From Antennarius striatus (taxonomy: Eukaryota; Chordata; Actinopteri; Lophiiformes; Antennariidae): 64,000 nt of DNA. Shown piece by piece: positions 20,501 to 31,700 of this stretch. A program made the position numbers and the translations under genes. How positions within the stretch are numbered: position 1 is the first letter of the stretch; each line of letters starts with the position of its first letter. Below the pieces are notes generated by a model, which was not told the DNA's origin, searched no databases, and saw only the letters and a list, made by a program, of their open reading frames with translations. The stretch lies in contig NC_090782.1 of assembly GCF_040054535.1 (NCBI RefSeq), positions 25,355,001-25,419,000 of the forward strand. Reading direction: 5' to 3'.

Positions 20501-21467
20501 CTGGGGGACGTCACAGATAACGTCCCTGGAGAAGATGGGGACACGCGTTCCCAGTAAGCAGGTCCCCAAAGTTACCAGACAGAAGCATCACGACCTTCCA
20601 TTGGCTGAAACCTTCCAACTGGATGCTAAGCTAACAATGTTAGCTATCTGAGGAGCTACAGCAAATCAATAAAAACTGGTCGGATGCGACGGACAAACTT
20701 CCAAACTCATTGGCGCTAACTCTTTTAGCTGCCGCTAATGTGAAGAACTCATCTGCAAAAACGAGCTCAATGACACGCTTAAAGTATTTTTTTTCAAGTT
20801 TTTCTATTTTTGAAGAAGATGGAAACTGTTCCCCTGCTTCATGATGTCACACCAACAGCAGCTGTCAGACCTCTCGCTAGCCGCCGCTAACGTCACATCA
20901 CCATTAGTAGAGATACCACCACCAGCGCCGTGGCGACAGGAAGCAGCTCCTCACCTTCCTCCTGGACCCCCCCTCCGGGGACCGGAACAGCAGCTCCACC
21001 AGCCTGGAGCTCTTCACCGCCTCCCCGATGAAGCTGAGCACCTGCTGGCTTCCCTCCAGCAGCTTCTCCACGCCGTCCAGCCGCCGCCCCTGACTGTCCA
21101 TCCTCTCGCTGGCCCTCTGCACGGCCCCTCGCACCTCCCTGCACAGCGAGCCGCGCCTCCCCCCGTGGCCGTCCTCGCACAGCGACGCCAGGTCCCTCCC
21201 CAGGCCGCGCACGTCGTAGGCCAGCCCGTCCAGCCGGGTCAGGACGGCGTGCTGCGTGTGGAGCAGCCGCTCCATCTGGGAGCTCAGGGAGTCCATGCGC
21301 GTCTCCACGCAGCGCAGCGCCGCCTCGTGGGGGGGGCACGGCGACGGCGGGCAGGCCTGGGGCTTGTCCGATCCGGTGAAAGACAGCTTCCTCCCCCCGG
21401 GTTTCTGGCCGTGGAGGGGGTTGGGGTCGTAGACTTTGGCCAGAGAGTTGACGAGACTCGAACTCAT
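16038..21467 (-). CDS. mylk4: Myosin light chain kinase family member 4 (Ser/Thr kinase)
   Basis: Predicted Ser/Thr kinase of the myosin light chain kinase family. Exons on the minus strand: 20955..21467, 20150..20231, 19740..20031, 19387..19619, 19167..19272, 18569..18662, 17997..18106, 17769..17910, 17598..17668, 17365..17493, 17052..17283, 16038..16082. They sum to 2049 bases, 682 residues, with every phase consistent. Residues 1-171 resemble the coiled N-terminus of MYLK3, with MDSLSSQMERLL and SSRLVELLF. Residues about 199-375 are acidic and low complexity. The kinase domain follows: P-loop LGGGRFGQVH near 408, AAKIIK lysine near 431, HLDLKPEN near 524, DFGLARR near 541, NFGTPEFLAPE near 565. 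FDHRIVT before the domain and HPWLSDPGLHYRL after it favour MYLK4 over MYLK2 or MYLK3, as does the neighbourhood. No calmodulin-binding tail is visible. The last exon gives a tail of KTRCHSAHAPSPES; reading through its donor instead ends in VVLKSFQTAL. The start could also be further upstream. Confidence 0.9.
16602..16710. repeat. AT-rich hairpin with 24-bp perfect arms
   Basis: Arms at 16604-16627 and 16687-16710 are exact reverse complements with the core ATTGATGTGCAATTATT; the space between is AT-rich. It lies in the last kinase intron and resembles a small foldback element. Confidence 0.7.
16997..17002 (-). terminator. Proximal polyadenylation signal of the kinase gene
   Basis: AATAAA on the minus strand, 17 bases after the TGA at 17019-17021 that is reached when the donor at 17051 is not used. 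It supports a possible short transcript ending in VVLKSFQTAL. Confidence 0.45.
17545..17592. repeat. (GT)n beside the kinase exon 9 donor
   Basis: GT on the plus strand reads as CA in the kinase transcript and begins within five bases of the donor at 17597. Confidence 0.85.
18181..18566. repeat. (ATC)n trinucleotide array in a kinase intron
   Basis: About 385 bases of ATC/ACC triplets (CATCATCACC pattern) fill nearly the whole intron between the exons at 17997-18106 and 18569-18662. The Ser-Pro, Ile-Thr and Met-Val repeat reading frames over it are artefacts. It touches the donor of the P-loop exon. Confidence 0.9.
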
Positions 21468-22048
21468 GACGTTTGTGAGCCCCTCCAGGAAAACGAGGCA
21501 GACGAGGAGAACGGGGGTCCGTCCCTCAGGCAGCACCATGCACAAATGACTTCAAGAATAGCCCACTGTCCTCGACATTAAAGCCCCCCCGCCCCACCCC
21601 AGGACGTCAGGGGCCGAGCGGCCAGCGATAAGAGCCCAGGGCTCGGGTGTGCAGCTGGGGATTGATGTGGGATGCTGAGGGGGGGTCGCTATGTGACATT
21701 TGAGACCCTTCATGAGCTCTCCAGTCAGGTGTCAGAATCCCAGGAATCCGGGCCTGAAACCCGACCCCCCCACAAAGAGAAAGACAAACAAATAAAGGCC
21801 TATAAAAAGAACAGCAGGGCATCGCTAGCGGAACGGGGACGGGCTGTTCTGGCTCTATCTGGGGGGTCGGGGGGGCGCTTCACCCTATTCTCAAGGAGAC
21901 ATCAAACTTTACTGATTGCTTGGACTTCTGTTGAAGACAGAGGCATTGTGGGTAGTTTTGCAGCTCCTCAGGTGGGGGTCATAATGAAATGTCGCCGATT
22001 CTGACTGTCGACCCAAGATCCTGAAGGGAACAGGAAGAACCGCTAAAC

Positions 22049-22577
22049 CAGGGGGGTCAAACTCATTTTTACCAAGAGCCACATCAGCATCACGGCTGTC
22101 CTCAAAGGGCCAGATGTAACTAATAAATGTAACTAAATGTAACTCAGTGTAATGTAACTAAATGTAACTACTCCTTAATGTAACTAATAAATGTAACTAA
22201 ATGTAACTCAGTGTAATGTAACTAAATGTAACTACTCCTTAATGTAACTAATAAATGTAACTAAATGTAACTCAATGTAATGTAACAAATGTAACTACTC
22301 CTTAAAGTTAAATAACTTATTTATGACTTATTCAAGTTACAAACATTTCAGTTTGTAACTTGAAAAATTATGTTTGCTTGTTCTGTTGTAACATCAAACA
22401 CAAGTGAGGACATTAACTTTGTTCACAACGTGTTTGTCAGTTACAATACATTTAATTACTGCATTGTGGGAAATGTAGTTTATTTTTAGACACTCTGACC
22501 TTTTATGCTCTTGCGGGCCACATAAAATGATCCGGTGGGCCACGTTTGGCCCCCGGGCCTTGAGTCTGACACGTGTG
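22049..22577 (+). mobile_element. Non-autonomous hAT-type element with 64-bp repeats
   Basis: Begins CAGGGGGGTCAAACTCATTTT-like and ends with the matching inverted end GAGTCTGACACGTGTG. Subterminal text AAAGGGCCAGATGTAACT and CGGGCCACATAAAATGAT is typical of a fish hAT family. Inside are about two and a half copies of a 64-base minisatellite built from TAATGTAACTAA blocks. A related copy lies at 37435-38313 in reverse orientation with many more units. Confidence 0.7.
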
Positions 22578-24210
22578 AAACTAAACAAAAATGTTCGTTT
22601 CATTGGAGTTGAGAGTCACCCGGTCGTCCTGTCCGTTCGTCCTGGGGTGGGAAACAGGAAACAGGAAACAGGAAGCAGGTGAGGCTACCTGAGCAGCGAG
22701 ACCGAAGCCTGGAACAGGAGGCGGGGCTTGAACCCAAACCACCGGTGCTGGTTCAGACACGTGTGACCGCTCACACTGGCCTCAAAGTTTTCCACGTCTC
22801 CGGAGGGAGGGGGGGCAGGGCGACAAATCGTCGGTGCCTACATCCTGGCATGCATCTGTCAACACCGGAAAAACCTGACCTATCTGCCCCCCCCAGTGTT
22901 CCCAGTCCAGACAGCCCATCAGCTGTCGGGTCTCACACCAGGACCTGATGTGAGACACAAACACGACAAGTTTCTGAGACGCGAGCCGGACATAAAGCAT
23001 GACTAGCGCTACATGCTAGCACTACACGCTAGCGCTACATGCTAGCGCTATCCAGGGATATGAAGGGACACCCCCAAGAAAAATGATCTTAAATGGGAAT
23101 AAAACTTCCAACTGGGCCAGGGGGGAGGTGTTTGGGGGGCCAAAACCAAAGGTGCATAAAGAACCAATCCAACACCCAGAAGATGCTCCAGGGATGGGGG
23201 GGGTCGTGGGTGCACGAGGCCAGCAGGAGGTTTAACTGTACCCTGCTGGACAATCTTGGCAAACCCCCCAGTAAAGTTTATGTGGTGGTATAGAGGAGCG
23301 GATAGAGTTACTCAGCAGGAAGACAGAAGGTGACCCCCCCACTGCCCCCCATTCCCCCTCCAGTTATCCAGAACAACGGCGCTGCAACGTCCCACGCACC
23401 ACGAACGCAGCGTTTTGATGTCCAACAAGCAGCGGTTCTGGTGGATCAGACGTTCTTGTCCCGCTGACAGCTGATCTCAGGCCCCGCCCCTGCTACGGGT
23501 GGGGGGGGGGGGCAGTGACTCATGGGTCGGACCTAAACCCTCAGACGTTCAGAGGCGTCGCCCGTGAAGCCAAACACGCCGCGGCGTATGGTTAGCATTC
23601 AGGCTAATCGTGACACACTGTGGAAACATGCGCGAGTGTTTTTATCAGTGCATCTCTGATCCAGTGGGGGGGTGGGCGGAGGGGGCGTGTCCAGACTATT
23701 TACGACTCGTTCCGTCTCTGGATCGTTGGGTTCTGCCTGTCGCTGTTGCAGAACCTTCGGTTGATGTTTCTACGGCGTTTCAGATCCGCGGGTTTGTTTC
23801 CTGGGGCCTCTGGCGGGGCCCCGGCAGTGGAAAGAGGGCCACTCGTTATCTGCCTGCCACGCCGCTATCTGCCCGACCTGTCGGTGGCGCCGGCGGCTGC
23901 TGACAGGCGGGATCCACGGCTCCGGTCGGCGATAACGTGGAACACCAGGAACACGCCTTTCATGGGCCGGAGGCGCGGCGTGACGTCTGCAAGGCGTGTA
24001 CCAACACACACGCTCAAACACACACACACACACACACATACACACACACACACACTGTCTTAAACACACACACAACTTCACCGGGAGGGAAGCGTGTCGC
24101 TGTCTGCGTTACGTAACATGAAGACAACTGGGAGCGGCTGGGCCAATGGGATTGAGGGTAGACGACGACCTCTGACCTTGTGGAATGACTGTCAATCTCA
24201 GCACCCCAAA

Positions 24211-24225
24211 ACACACATACACACA

Positions 24226-24282
<57 letters not shown>
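24211..24282. repeat. (CA)n microsatellite
   Basis: CA tract with a few interruptions on its left side; a second shorter tract lies at 24010-24055. Confidence 0.85.
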
Positions 24283-24284
<2 letters not shown>

Positions 24285-25303
24285 TCTTAACATGCAGCTG
24301 ATAGAAGCAGTTCAGCAGTAACAGATAAATAATGTGAAGGCTGTAAACCAGGCTTCATGAATCTGGTTTGAATCTGGTTTGAATCTGGTTTGAATCTTGT
24401 TTCAATCTGGTTTTACTGAGATGATGACAAGAATAACGCAACAGGTGTGTGTTAGTGCTACGCTGGCGCTATTTGGCGCCGTCTTCTGGCCATTAGCGCA
24501 CAATGCAGAGTTCACTTCACAACAGATTCGACTCCATGCTCAAAAGAACAAAAAACTAAGAAAAGTCTGAAAATCCACAAACTATTTTTTTTATCCGTGA
24601 CCTGGAAATAATGAAATAGTACATTTCTGATCTAACGTGACAATAAAAACCAAACTGTCCATAAATATCCTCCTTTAACTGAGACTCGGAGAATTTAACA
24701 TCAGCTGGTTCAAGCTCAGAACTGTAAAAATTTAAATTATTATTTTATTTGCTTCTTTCAGGACGTCACTGTTCCGGCCTGTAGAGTGCAGAGGTCAGAG
24801 TTCACCACTAGAGGGCAGTAGAGGACCGTTGCCTCGCTTTGGGGGAACAGGATCGGGTCACCAGCAGGTCTCTGGTTACCCTGAACCCCGACCCACTAAC
24901 CCGCCCCACACACCCCGTTCAGGCCAGCCCTACTGGACGAGTCATGTGACGCGTCACCAACACCCCAGAGGTCAACGCCGCAACCTCATGCTGGCTTTAA
25001 CAACCACTAAGCCCCGCCCCCTGCCTGCCTGGACCCTACCTTCATCAGGCCTCGTGTACCCCCCCTTCTACAGCAGCTTTGAACTAAACAGAACGCGCCC
25101 CCCAGCCTCCAGGTGACACTGTCTAGATGCTAGTTCATTAGCTGCAAAGGACTAATGGCGGGGCTCAGTCTCAGGGGGGGTCACATGTCGCCTTTTTGGC
25201 ACAAACCTGAGGAAGCCACCCCCCACCAGCTTTAACACCCCCACCGTGAAATCAGTGTGATAACAGTAGCGGCACACACTCAACACGCCTGTTACACCCC
25301 CAC

Positions 25304-25306
<3 letters not shown>

Positions 25307-25391
<85 letters not shown>
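25307..25391. repeat. (GT)n microsatellite
   Basis: About 85 bases of pure GT dinucleotide. Confidence 0.9.
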
Positions 25392-25393
<2 letters not shown>

Positions 25394-26172
25394 CGGCAAC
25401 ACGCCACACTGTAAGGACTTTTGCTCATGGCTGAAAGTGGACACCCCTGGGGGGCCAGGTGAAAACAGCACATTCCTCCAGAGTCCTGCTTCAGGACGGG
25501 GGCCCAGGAGGGACAAACATGGGTTCAAACAGTTCCAACAGCGACCCGTCACGGGGGGGGGGGGGTCCGTCACGCTGAACCCCTGACCTCTCATGTGTGT
25601 GTACAACACACAGGGACCAGGTCCGGGTTCGGGTCCTGGGGACCCAGTGATGGTTATAGTTCTGTGGATTGGTGGGTGTGCTGGCGACACATCCAGGGTG
25701 TACCCCGCCTCTCACCCTGACGGGGGTCAGCGGCTGCAGACGGACTAATCCTGGTTCTAGTTCTGCAGGATGTTTTGGTCAAATCCCCCAAAAACTGGAA
25801 CCTGAAGAATGGAACTTATCGACTCCTAGACTCCTCCTCGTTTCTCCAGAAACGAGCGGCGGGAGGTCACGTGGGTTCGGTTCTGCACAAACATCGTGAA
25901 CCGGTTCCCACCGGAGGACTTGTGACGTCACCGCCCGTGACGCGCGCTGGATGATGCGTTTGCTGACCGCATACGTCACGAACTACTGAAATGTGTACTC
26001 TGACCTGATTGGTCAGTTCAAACACAACACCTCATCCATCAATGACGTCATCAACAAACAGAATCATGAAAAGCTGATCGCGCATCTTTCCGGTACAATT
26101 TCTGACTAAATCAACTATAAAAACACGTGACTGATTACAACAAACAGACGCGTTTACTCCTGGGGGGTTTAC

Positions 26173-26310
26173 CTGCGCGCGTCCGGTCGAGGCGGTCCTC
26201 CCTCGCTTCTTCACGGAGAATAAGTTCCACCACCGCCTCCAGAGGAGGGTGGCCACCAGGCAGACGCTCCCCACCACCCAGAGGCCCTGATCCCTCAGGA
26301 GGTTCTCCAT
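26173..26310 (-). CDS. Candidate first coding exon with a membrane segment
   Basis: The exon opens with ATG at 26310 in a CpG-rich stretch and encodes 46 residues up to CAG followed by GTAAAC (donor at 26172). The sequence MENLLRDQGL is followed by a hydrophobic segment at about residues 10-23 (WVVGSVCLVATLLW) and then a basic stretch RRWWNL...VKKRGR, a typical single-pass N-terminal anchor with cytosolic positive residues. No other exon is seen between it and mylk4 on the same strand. It ends in phase 0, and a pyrimidine-rich acceptor candidate at 21483/21482 is also phase 0 and in frame with the kinase start. It may be a mylk4 first exon or the start of an unrelated small gene. Function not recognised. 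Confidence 0.45.
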
Positions 26311-26760
26311 GATGCCCCCCCCCCCAGCCGTGGAGAACGGTGGTCGTGCGTCTGGCGCTGCGCACCGAGGACTCAAGCCGCTCCTGCGCGGACCCGGACC
26401 AGCCGAGGTGTGGGGGGGGGTCACCTGCCCACCCAGCCAGCCATTCACGTCCCTCCCCAGGACCTAAAAGGAGCGCGCGCTGTCTCCCAGACGAGAAGGT
26501 GACAGGTGGTCCCGGGTGTCATTACCGGATTCCTGCCGCCGGTATGTCGGTGAGACCCCCCCGGTATCCGTTAACCTCGGACGCAGCACTTCAGGCGTGT
26601 TCTGGAATACCTCCGCGCCGCGCGTCCGCGCGCCTCGCGAACCGACACAATAGTCACGTGTCACACCTGCACGCGCGCGCCTAGCGCCGCTTTTCTCCCT
26701 CAGACCGGAACCGGAACCGGAACCGGACCGGTCCGTCTGGATCAGAGGAGGCTCGACCCA
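26311..26760. promoter_or_regulatory. CpG-rich, promoter-like stretch
   Basis: Dense CpG, including runs such as CGCGCGC near 26670 and a tandem GGAACC run near 26706-26725, directly upstream of the ATG at 26310. No TATA box is evident. It fits a CpG-island promoter for the minus-strand exon. Confidence 0.4.
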
Positions 26761-28481
26761 ACTACCAGGTTTTATGCTGTAACGTCACCGATGACGTCAC
26801 AGGCATCCCTCCTTCACGTCAGAGTTCCATCTGGATCAGAGACGATTAAATTCTAAGGCAGATAAAACCGGTTCAGTCCGGGTTCACACTGATCACCCAG
26901 AGGTCCTGATCCGGATCCGAGGAGAACCACGTGTGAAATGTGGTTGATCAGGATCATGACACCCATCCAGGTTCTAGCCCCCCCATGGAGTCACGTGACA
27001 AAGCTCAGCCAATCAGAGGTCTGATGCTTTAGCTGTTTACTCTGAAATCTGATTGGCTTTCGGAGGACAGGTTGGAACATTTCTGCGTTCCGACTGTCAG
27101 GAAATCAAGTTTTCCTCTTGTTTGTGCTTAAAGATAAAAATCAGAGTTTTATTAATTCTGTTTCAGATGAACTGAGACGTTTTCCGTCTCATCCCAGGTC
27201 GTTCTTCAGCAGCTCCTCTGGAGACGTGTCCTCGCCAGATCGAACGGCTAAAACCATTATCACCTCTTTTTAGAGCGGGGGCCTGATTTAACATGCAGCA
27301 ACAGCTTGAGGGGGGTCAAGGGTCAAAGGTGTTGCATAGCCGGGCCCCCAGGGACGTAAAATATCCCACAGCAGGAACCTGAGAGGAGAACCTCTGCAGA
27401 GACGAGCGACCGTGTTAATGAAGCTGGTGACAGACGAGCGATGGGCGGAGCTAAGGGGCGGGACAGGGGGCGGGACGGCGATGAAGAGGAAGGTGACTAA
27501 GCTGCAGCTGGGATGGGGGTGTTAAATTACCCCCCCGATGTAACAAGAACATGTCCTTTCAACAACGAGCCAGAAAAACATTTTCCGCCTCCATTCCCTG
27601 TCTTCGGTTGTGGGCGTGGTCTCCCTCAATGAGGGCGTGGTCTCCTCGTTGTGGGCGTGGTCTCCCGCCTTTGCTTTCCTTGTCTCCTCTGTTTTAGCTT
27701 AGCCGCTAATAAGAAACACAAATTTGAAGGATGTGTTGCTAAGCCTTATCAATACATCCTTCTTTAAATCTGTGTTTCTTATCAAATATTATGAGACCTC
27801 TTTTTTATTTTTATAAAATGATATATATTTACATATTATTTATTATAAGTTTTTATTTTATTTTCATGTTGATTTTTAGGGCTTCTTCTCACTTATTACA
27901 TTTATTCATGTGTTTGTTTTGCATCAGGATACCAGACATATTTTTCAAAACATCGATAAAGACGCTCCTAACAAATAATGATTGAATTCACAGCTCAGCA
28001 CTGCCCCCCTGTGGCCTCCGGGTGTACTTCAACCAGGCCCTATACTGTACATTAATTTCCTCTGAGTGTGTGTTTTCAACCCTCCACCGGGCCTGCAGCG
28101 CCCTCTAGTGGACCCACTGAGCATCACCCCACCTGTCTGGTCACGTGATGCTGCCAACAGGTGCAGGAACTGGAATTGTGGGTTATTTTTGGGCCCCTCC
28201 TGCCCTGGCAGCTGATTGGCTGGAATTCAGCATTGTTACAGCGTAATCTCTCTCTAATGAATACGGGCTTTGTGGTGGACCCAGAATGCCGAGCGGCGCA
28301 GCTAATTGACCAGTAATGAATGGATTTCTAATCAGCTGATCAGGAAACCATACTGTTGTTTTTTATGGAACTGATTTTTCCAAAGACACGTTATCTCTGG
28401 TGTCCAGGAAGCTTTTCAGATTATTCTCTGGTAATCTGTAATCTGACCCGTCTGGTTCGGGGTGAGGATGAGGAGGATTAC

Positions 28482-28728
28482 CTGTCCTTCCTGTTGCTTC
28501 ATCTCCACCTGTTTGAGCTCCCAGAAGCTGCGCATCGTCTCCACCTTCTCCAGGTGACGGTAGAACGCCAGTCGGCCCAGACGGAGGCTGTTGCTACGGT
28601 TACGGATGGCCTTCAGGCCCTCCATTTTCTCCACGATGGGGGACATGGGTATGGGTGGCGGCATGGCAGACGGGGGGGGCTTTCCATTCTTTCTGCCCGT
28701 CTCGTTACCCAGAATCTCCTTCCCTGAC
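28482..28728 (-). CDS. Orphan internal exon of an unidentified gene
   Basis: An 82-residue open frame bounded by a good acceptor (GGTTTCAG before 28728) and donor (GGACAG|GTAATC at 28481). The entry phase has one leftover base and the exit phase is 0. It begins SGKEILGNETGRKNGK, passes a Pro/Met stretch (PPPIPMSPIVEK), then IRNRSNSLRLGRLAFYRHL and ETMRSFWELKQ, probably helical. Codon choice and splice signals look like a real, conserved exon. I do not recognise the protein. No partner exon was found to the right within the window, and the exon at 26173-26310 starts with its own ATG. It could belong to a gene with long introns, or be a stranded copy. Confidence 0.5.
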
Positions 28729-31700
28729 CTGAAACCACAACAAGTTCTTTTTTAATTCAAGTAAAAATAAATAAAATTCAAATCCGCTGCTGAGAATGTT
28801 CATTTTAATCTTTTATGACTGAAGACTAACAAACATTGTCCGATTCCGGCTCGTCAGGCGTGAGAATTTTCTAAATCTTTCTAATATTTGACTTTAATTT
28901 CACCTTCTTCTCAACTTTTAAAAAATATTTCCAACATTTTTTCCTCTACATTTCTGAGCTTTTTATTTGCGTTGCATTTTGTACAAAACTATCTCAGCCA
29001 CCAGGACGTTATTTCTTTAGTGACCTGGGGCAGGACCAGGCCACCTCGGACCGGGGGCAGGGGCATCAGGGGCTTTCTCAGGGTAGGGTTTCCCCCCCGG
29101 GGCTAAAGTGATGCACCTGTCACTGTTTACCCCACAGCCTCGGTGACACCCGGTGATTTATGGTCTGTTGGCACAACTTCAAATGTTCTTGCTGGTTTCG
29201 CTTCTATTTCCTCGAGGGAGGAGGGAGTGAACTGAAGATGCTTTATTCACTCAGATGCTTTGTTCATGCTGGCGATTACAAGTTTTTTAAAAATGGAGAC
29301 GACGATGTGAGTATGGCTTTGATGACAGGATATTTTTATCATATCATAGGGAAGATTAACTGCAAATCCTGGGATTGGAGGAGCACTAATTACATTCCTA
29401 ATCTGTCCTAATTTGAAGTTAAGAGCTGCAGAAACACCCTGACTTTGTCTCGATGCAGGTTTACCAGTTTTAATCTAAAATATTTAAAAGCAAAATGAAA
29501 AATATGAATTCATAAACTTAATCAGTAATTCACATTTTAATTCATTTTCAAAGGGACGAGACACAACAGCTGATTGGTGCTCAGCCCCGCCCTCACGCCA
29601 TGCATCGTGTTCGGGTTCTGATGCGTCCAGGGGCCGGCTCACACCTGGAGGGTCACCTGCTTTATTTTCAGTGCATGCTGTTACGGGGGGCAGGGGTCAA
29701 ATCCATGGAAATCCTGCATGGGTGAAAAACCATTAGGAGCCGGGAGCTGCTGTCGCCAGGCAGACAGGAATTAAAGCTGAATAGATCGCTTTCCATTGTG
29801 GTCGCTTTGACTCATCGCAGTTGTCGCTCTAACCACCCTTACATAAGAGTGTTGTGTTTGGAATGCAGCCGTGTTGTATCTGGACTTGCGTGCTAGCCAT
29901 CAGGGGTCCAAGCATTTCTGTAGTTCGCGTATGTTTGTTTTGCTTGGCGGCTCTGGGTAATCCTCTCTATAAAACAGCGAGGGGTTCCTATCCGTCCCCT
30001 CCATCGTAATCCTTCCATGTAACTGAGAAGAGGAATTGAATGTATCTCATACCGCTTAAAGTAGCAACGAATCATAAAGACCCCCGAGGACTGTCTGTTT
30101 GGATGATTAAAGAGCGGGGCAAAATAAAGAGGGCAGACTTACATCCTTCATACCTCCCTTAAAATGCTAAATGTGCCTCAAGAGCTCAGCGATAAGAGCC
30201 AAATGATAACGATAAGAAGAGAAAGAAACATTAGACTCCCTTTATGTAGCATAGAGCCGACAGGAAGTTCACGCGACAGTTAGAATAAGATCATAAGCAC
30301 AATAAAAATAACAATGACTGAATGACTACAGATTGTAAGATTAGAGGAATATGACCCCTCCAACAGTGACTCAAACCTCGCTGGAGGCCAGGAGCAACAG
30401 CTGCTCAGCAGCCCGGGTGTCATCAATAACACGTAAAGATATCAGGATGTTAAGGCGTCAGAAATCAACTGCAATGAGGCAAAAAAAGGCTAAAAAACAA
30501 GAGTTACCTGGTCCACGATCCAAACTCTAAAATAACAAATAAATGTGTTTATCATCAACATATTAGATTTGTAGATGCGTTCAAACACAGATTAGTAAGG
30601 GTCGAGACCACACCCTTGAGGAACTTCACAGGTGAAATTCAAGTCCTCCTATTTCTGTTTGGAATTATGATTCTGTCCAAACCTTCCCAAGAACCTTTGA
30701 CATCCCAGAATGCACTACTACAGCTTGGATCAAAGAATACGAACATAAATGCTTGTAGGAGGGGACACTATCGGGATGATTTTGTATGTAGAATTATTTC
30801 TGGGACTGTGATCAAGTCCCAGAAAAAGTCCAAACACATCCATGGGTTTATTCTAAGAGGCTAATTGTGCAAAGTACAAGCTGGGAACAATGGAGTGTTA
30901 AAAACAGAGACAACATGAAGGACGGTAGCAGCAGGTGACAGGACAACGCCCCTCCGTAAATCTATTTTATGCCTTGTAAAGGACTCAAAATGGCACTAGA
31001 GTGTAATAAAAGTGAATTAGACTGACCCACTGGAACTAATGGGGCCCAGGAGGGATCTCTTTGTGACCTACCTTGTCTCTTTGTCACGGTAACTCGTTAA
31101 AAGCTTCATGAAGTTCCGACAAAGATTTTGATGGTGTTACACAAGTGCAAATAAAAATGATTAGGTTTGGAAATTGAAAATCTGGAAAATTTGGATGCAA
31201 ACTTCCATTTTTATGGCTGTCTAGCCAGGTAAATGATATAAAATATGGTCTTGACACGCCTTGTGCCCGATGGTGTCGAATGTTCGTCCATCTATTTCCT
31301 CCTGCCTGTCCGGGTCAGGTGGCAGAGGCAGCAGATGAAGAAGGGTAATCCAAACGTACATTTTCCAGCTCCTCCAGGGGGTCCTGAGGCATTCCCAGAC
31401 CAGATCAGATAGATAATCTCTCCAGCAGGTTCTGGTTCCACCTCGGGGTTTCCTCCACCTTGGACGGGCCTGGATGACCTCCGACAGGAGGCGTCCAGGA
31501 AGCGTCTCAATCACAAACCCAAACCAGCCACCAACGGAAACTCATTTTGGTCAACTGTGTCCACAAACTTCATTTTCGTGTCACGACCCAGGGGACATGA
31601 CCACAGGAGAGCGTTGGAGCGTAGATCAACTTCAGAAGAATGTCACCAAATCCCTGTCCGTCTCATTTTCCAGTTTCCCATCAAACGTCAATGAGAGCCA

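Larger units (their letters stand above)
21468..26172. other. Kinase upstream region; transposon remnant and microsatellites, no clear exon
   Basis: Holds a hAT-type element at 22049-22577 and CA/GT tracts at 24010-24055, 24211-24282 and 25307-25391. I found no exon. The region could be a 4.7 kb first intron of the kinase gene if the exon at 26173-26310 belongs to it. Confidence 0.45.

Noticed and set aside
20841-21581. 246-residue plus-strand frame
   Set aside because: Shadow of the first mylk4 exon on the opposite strand.
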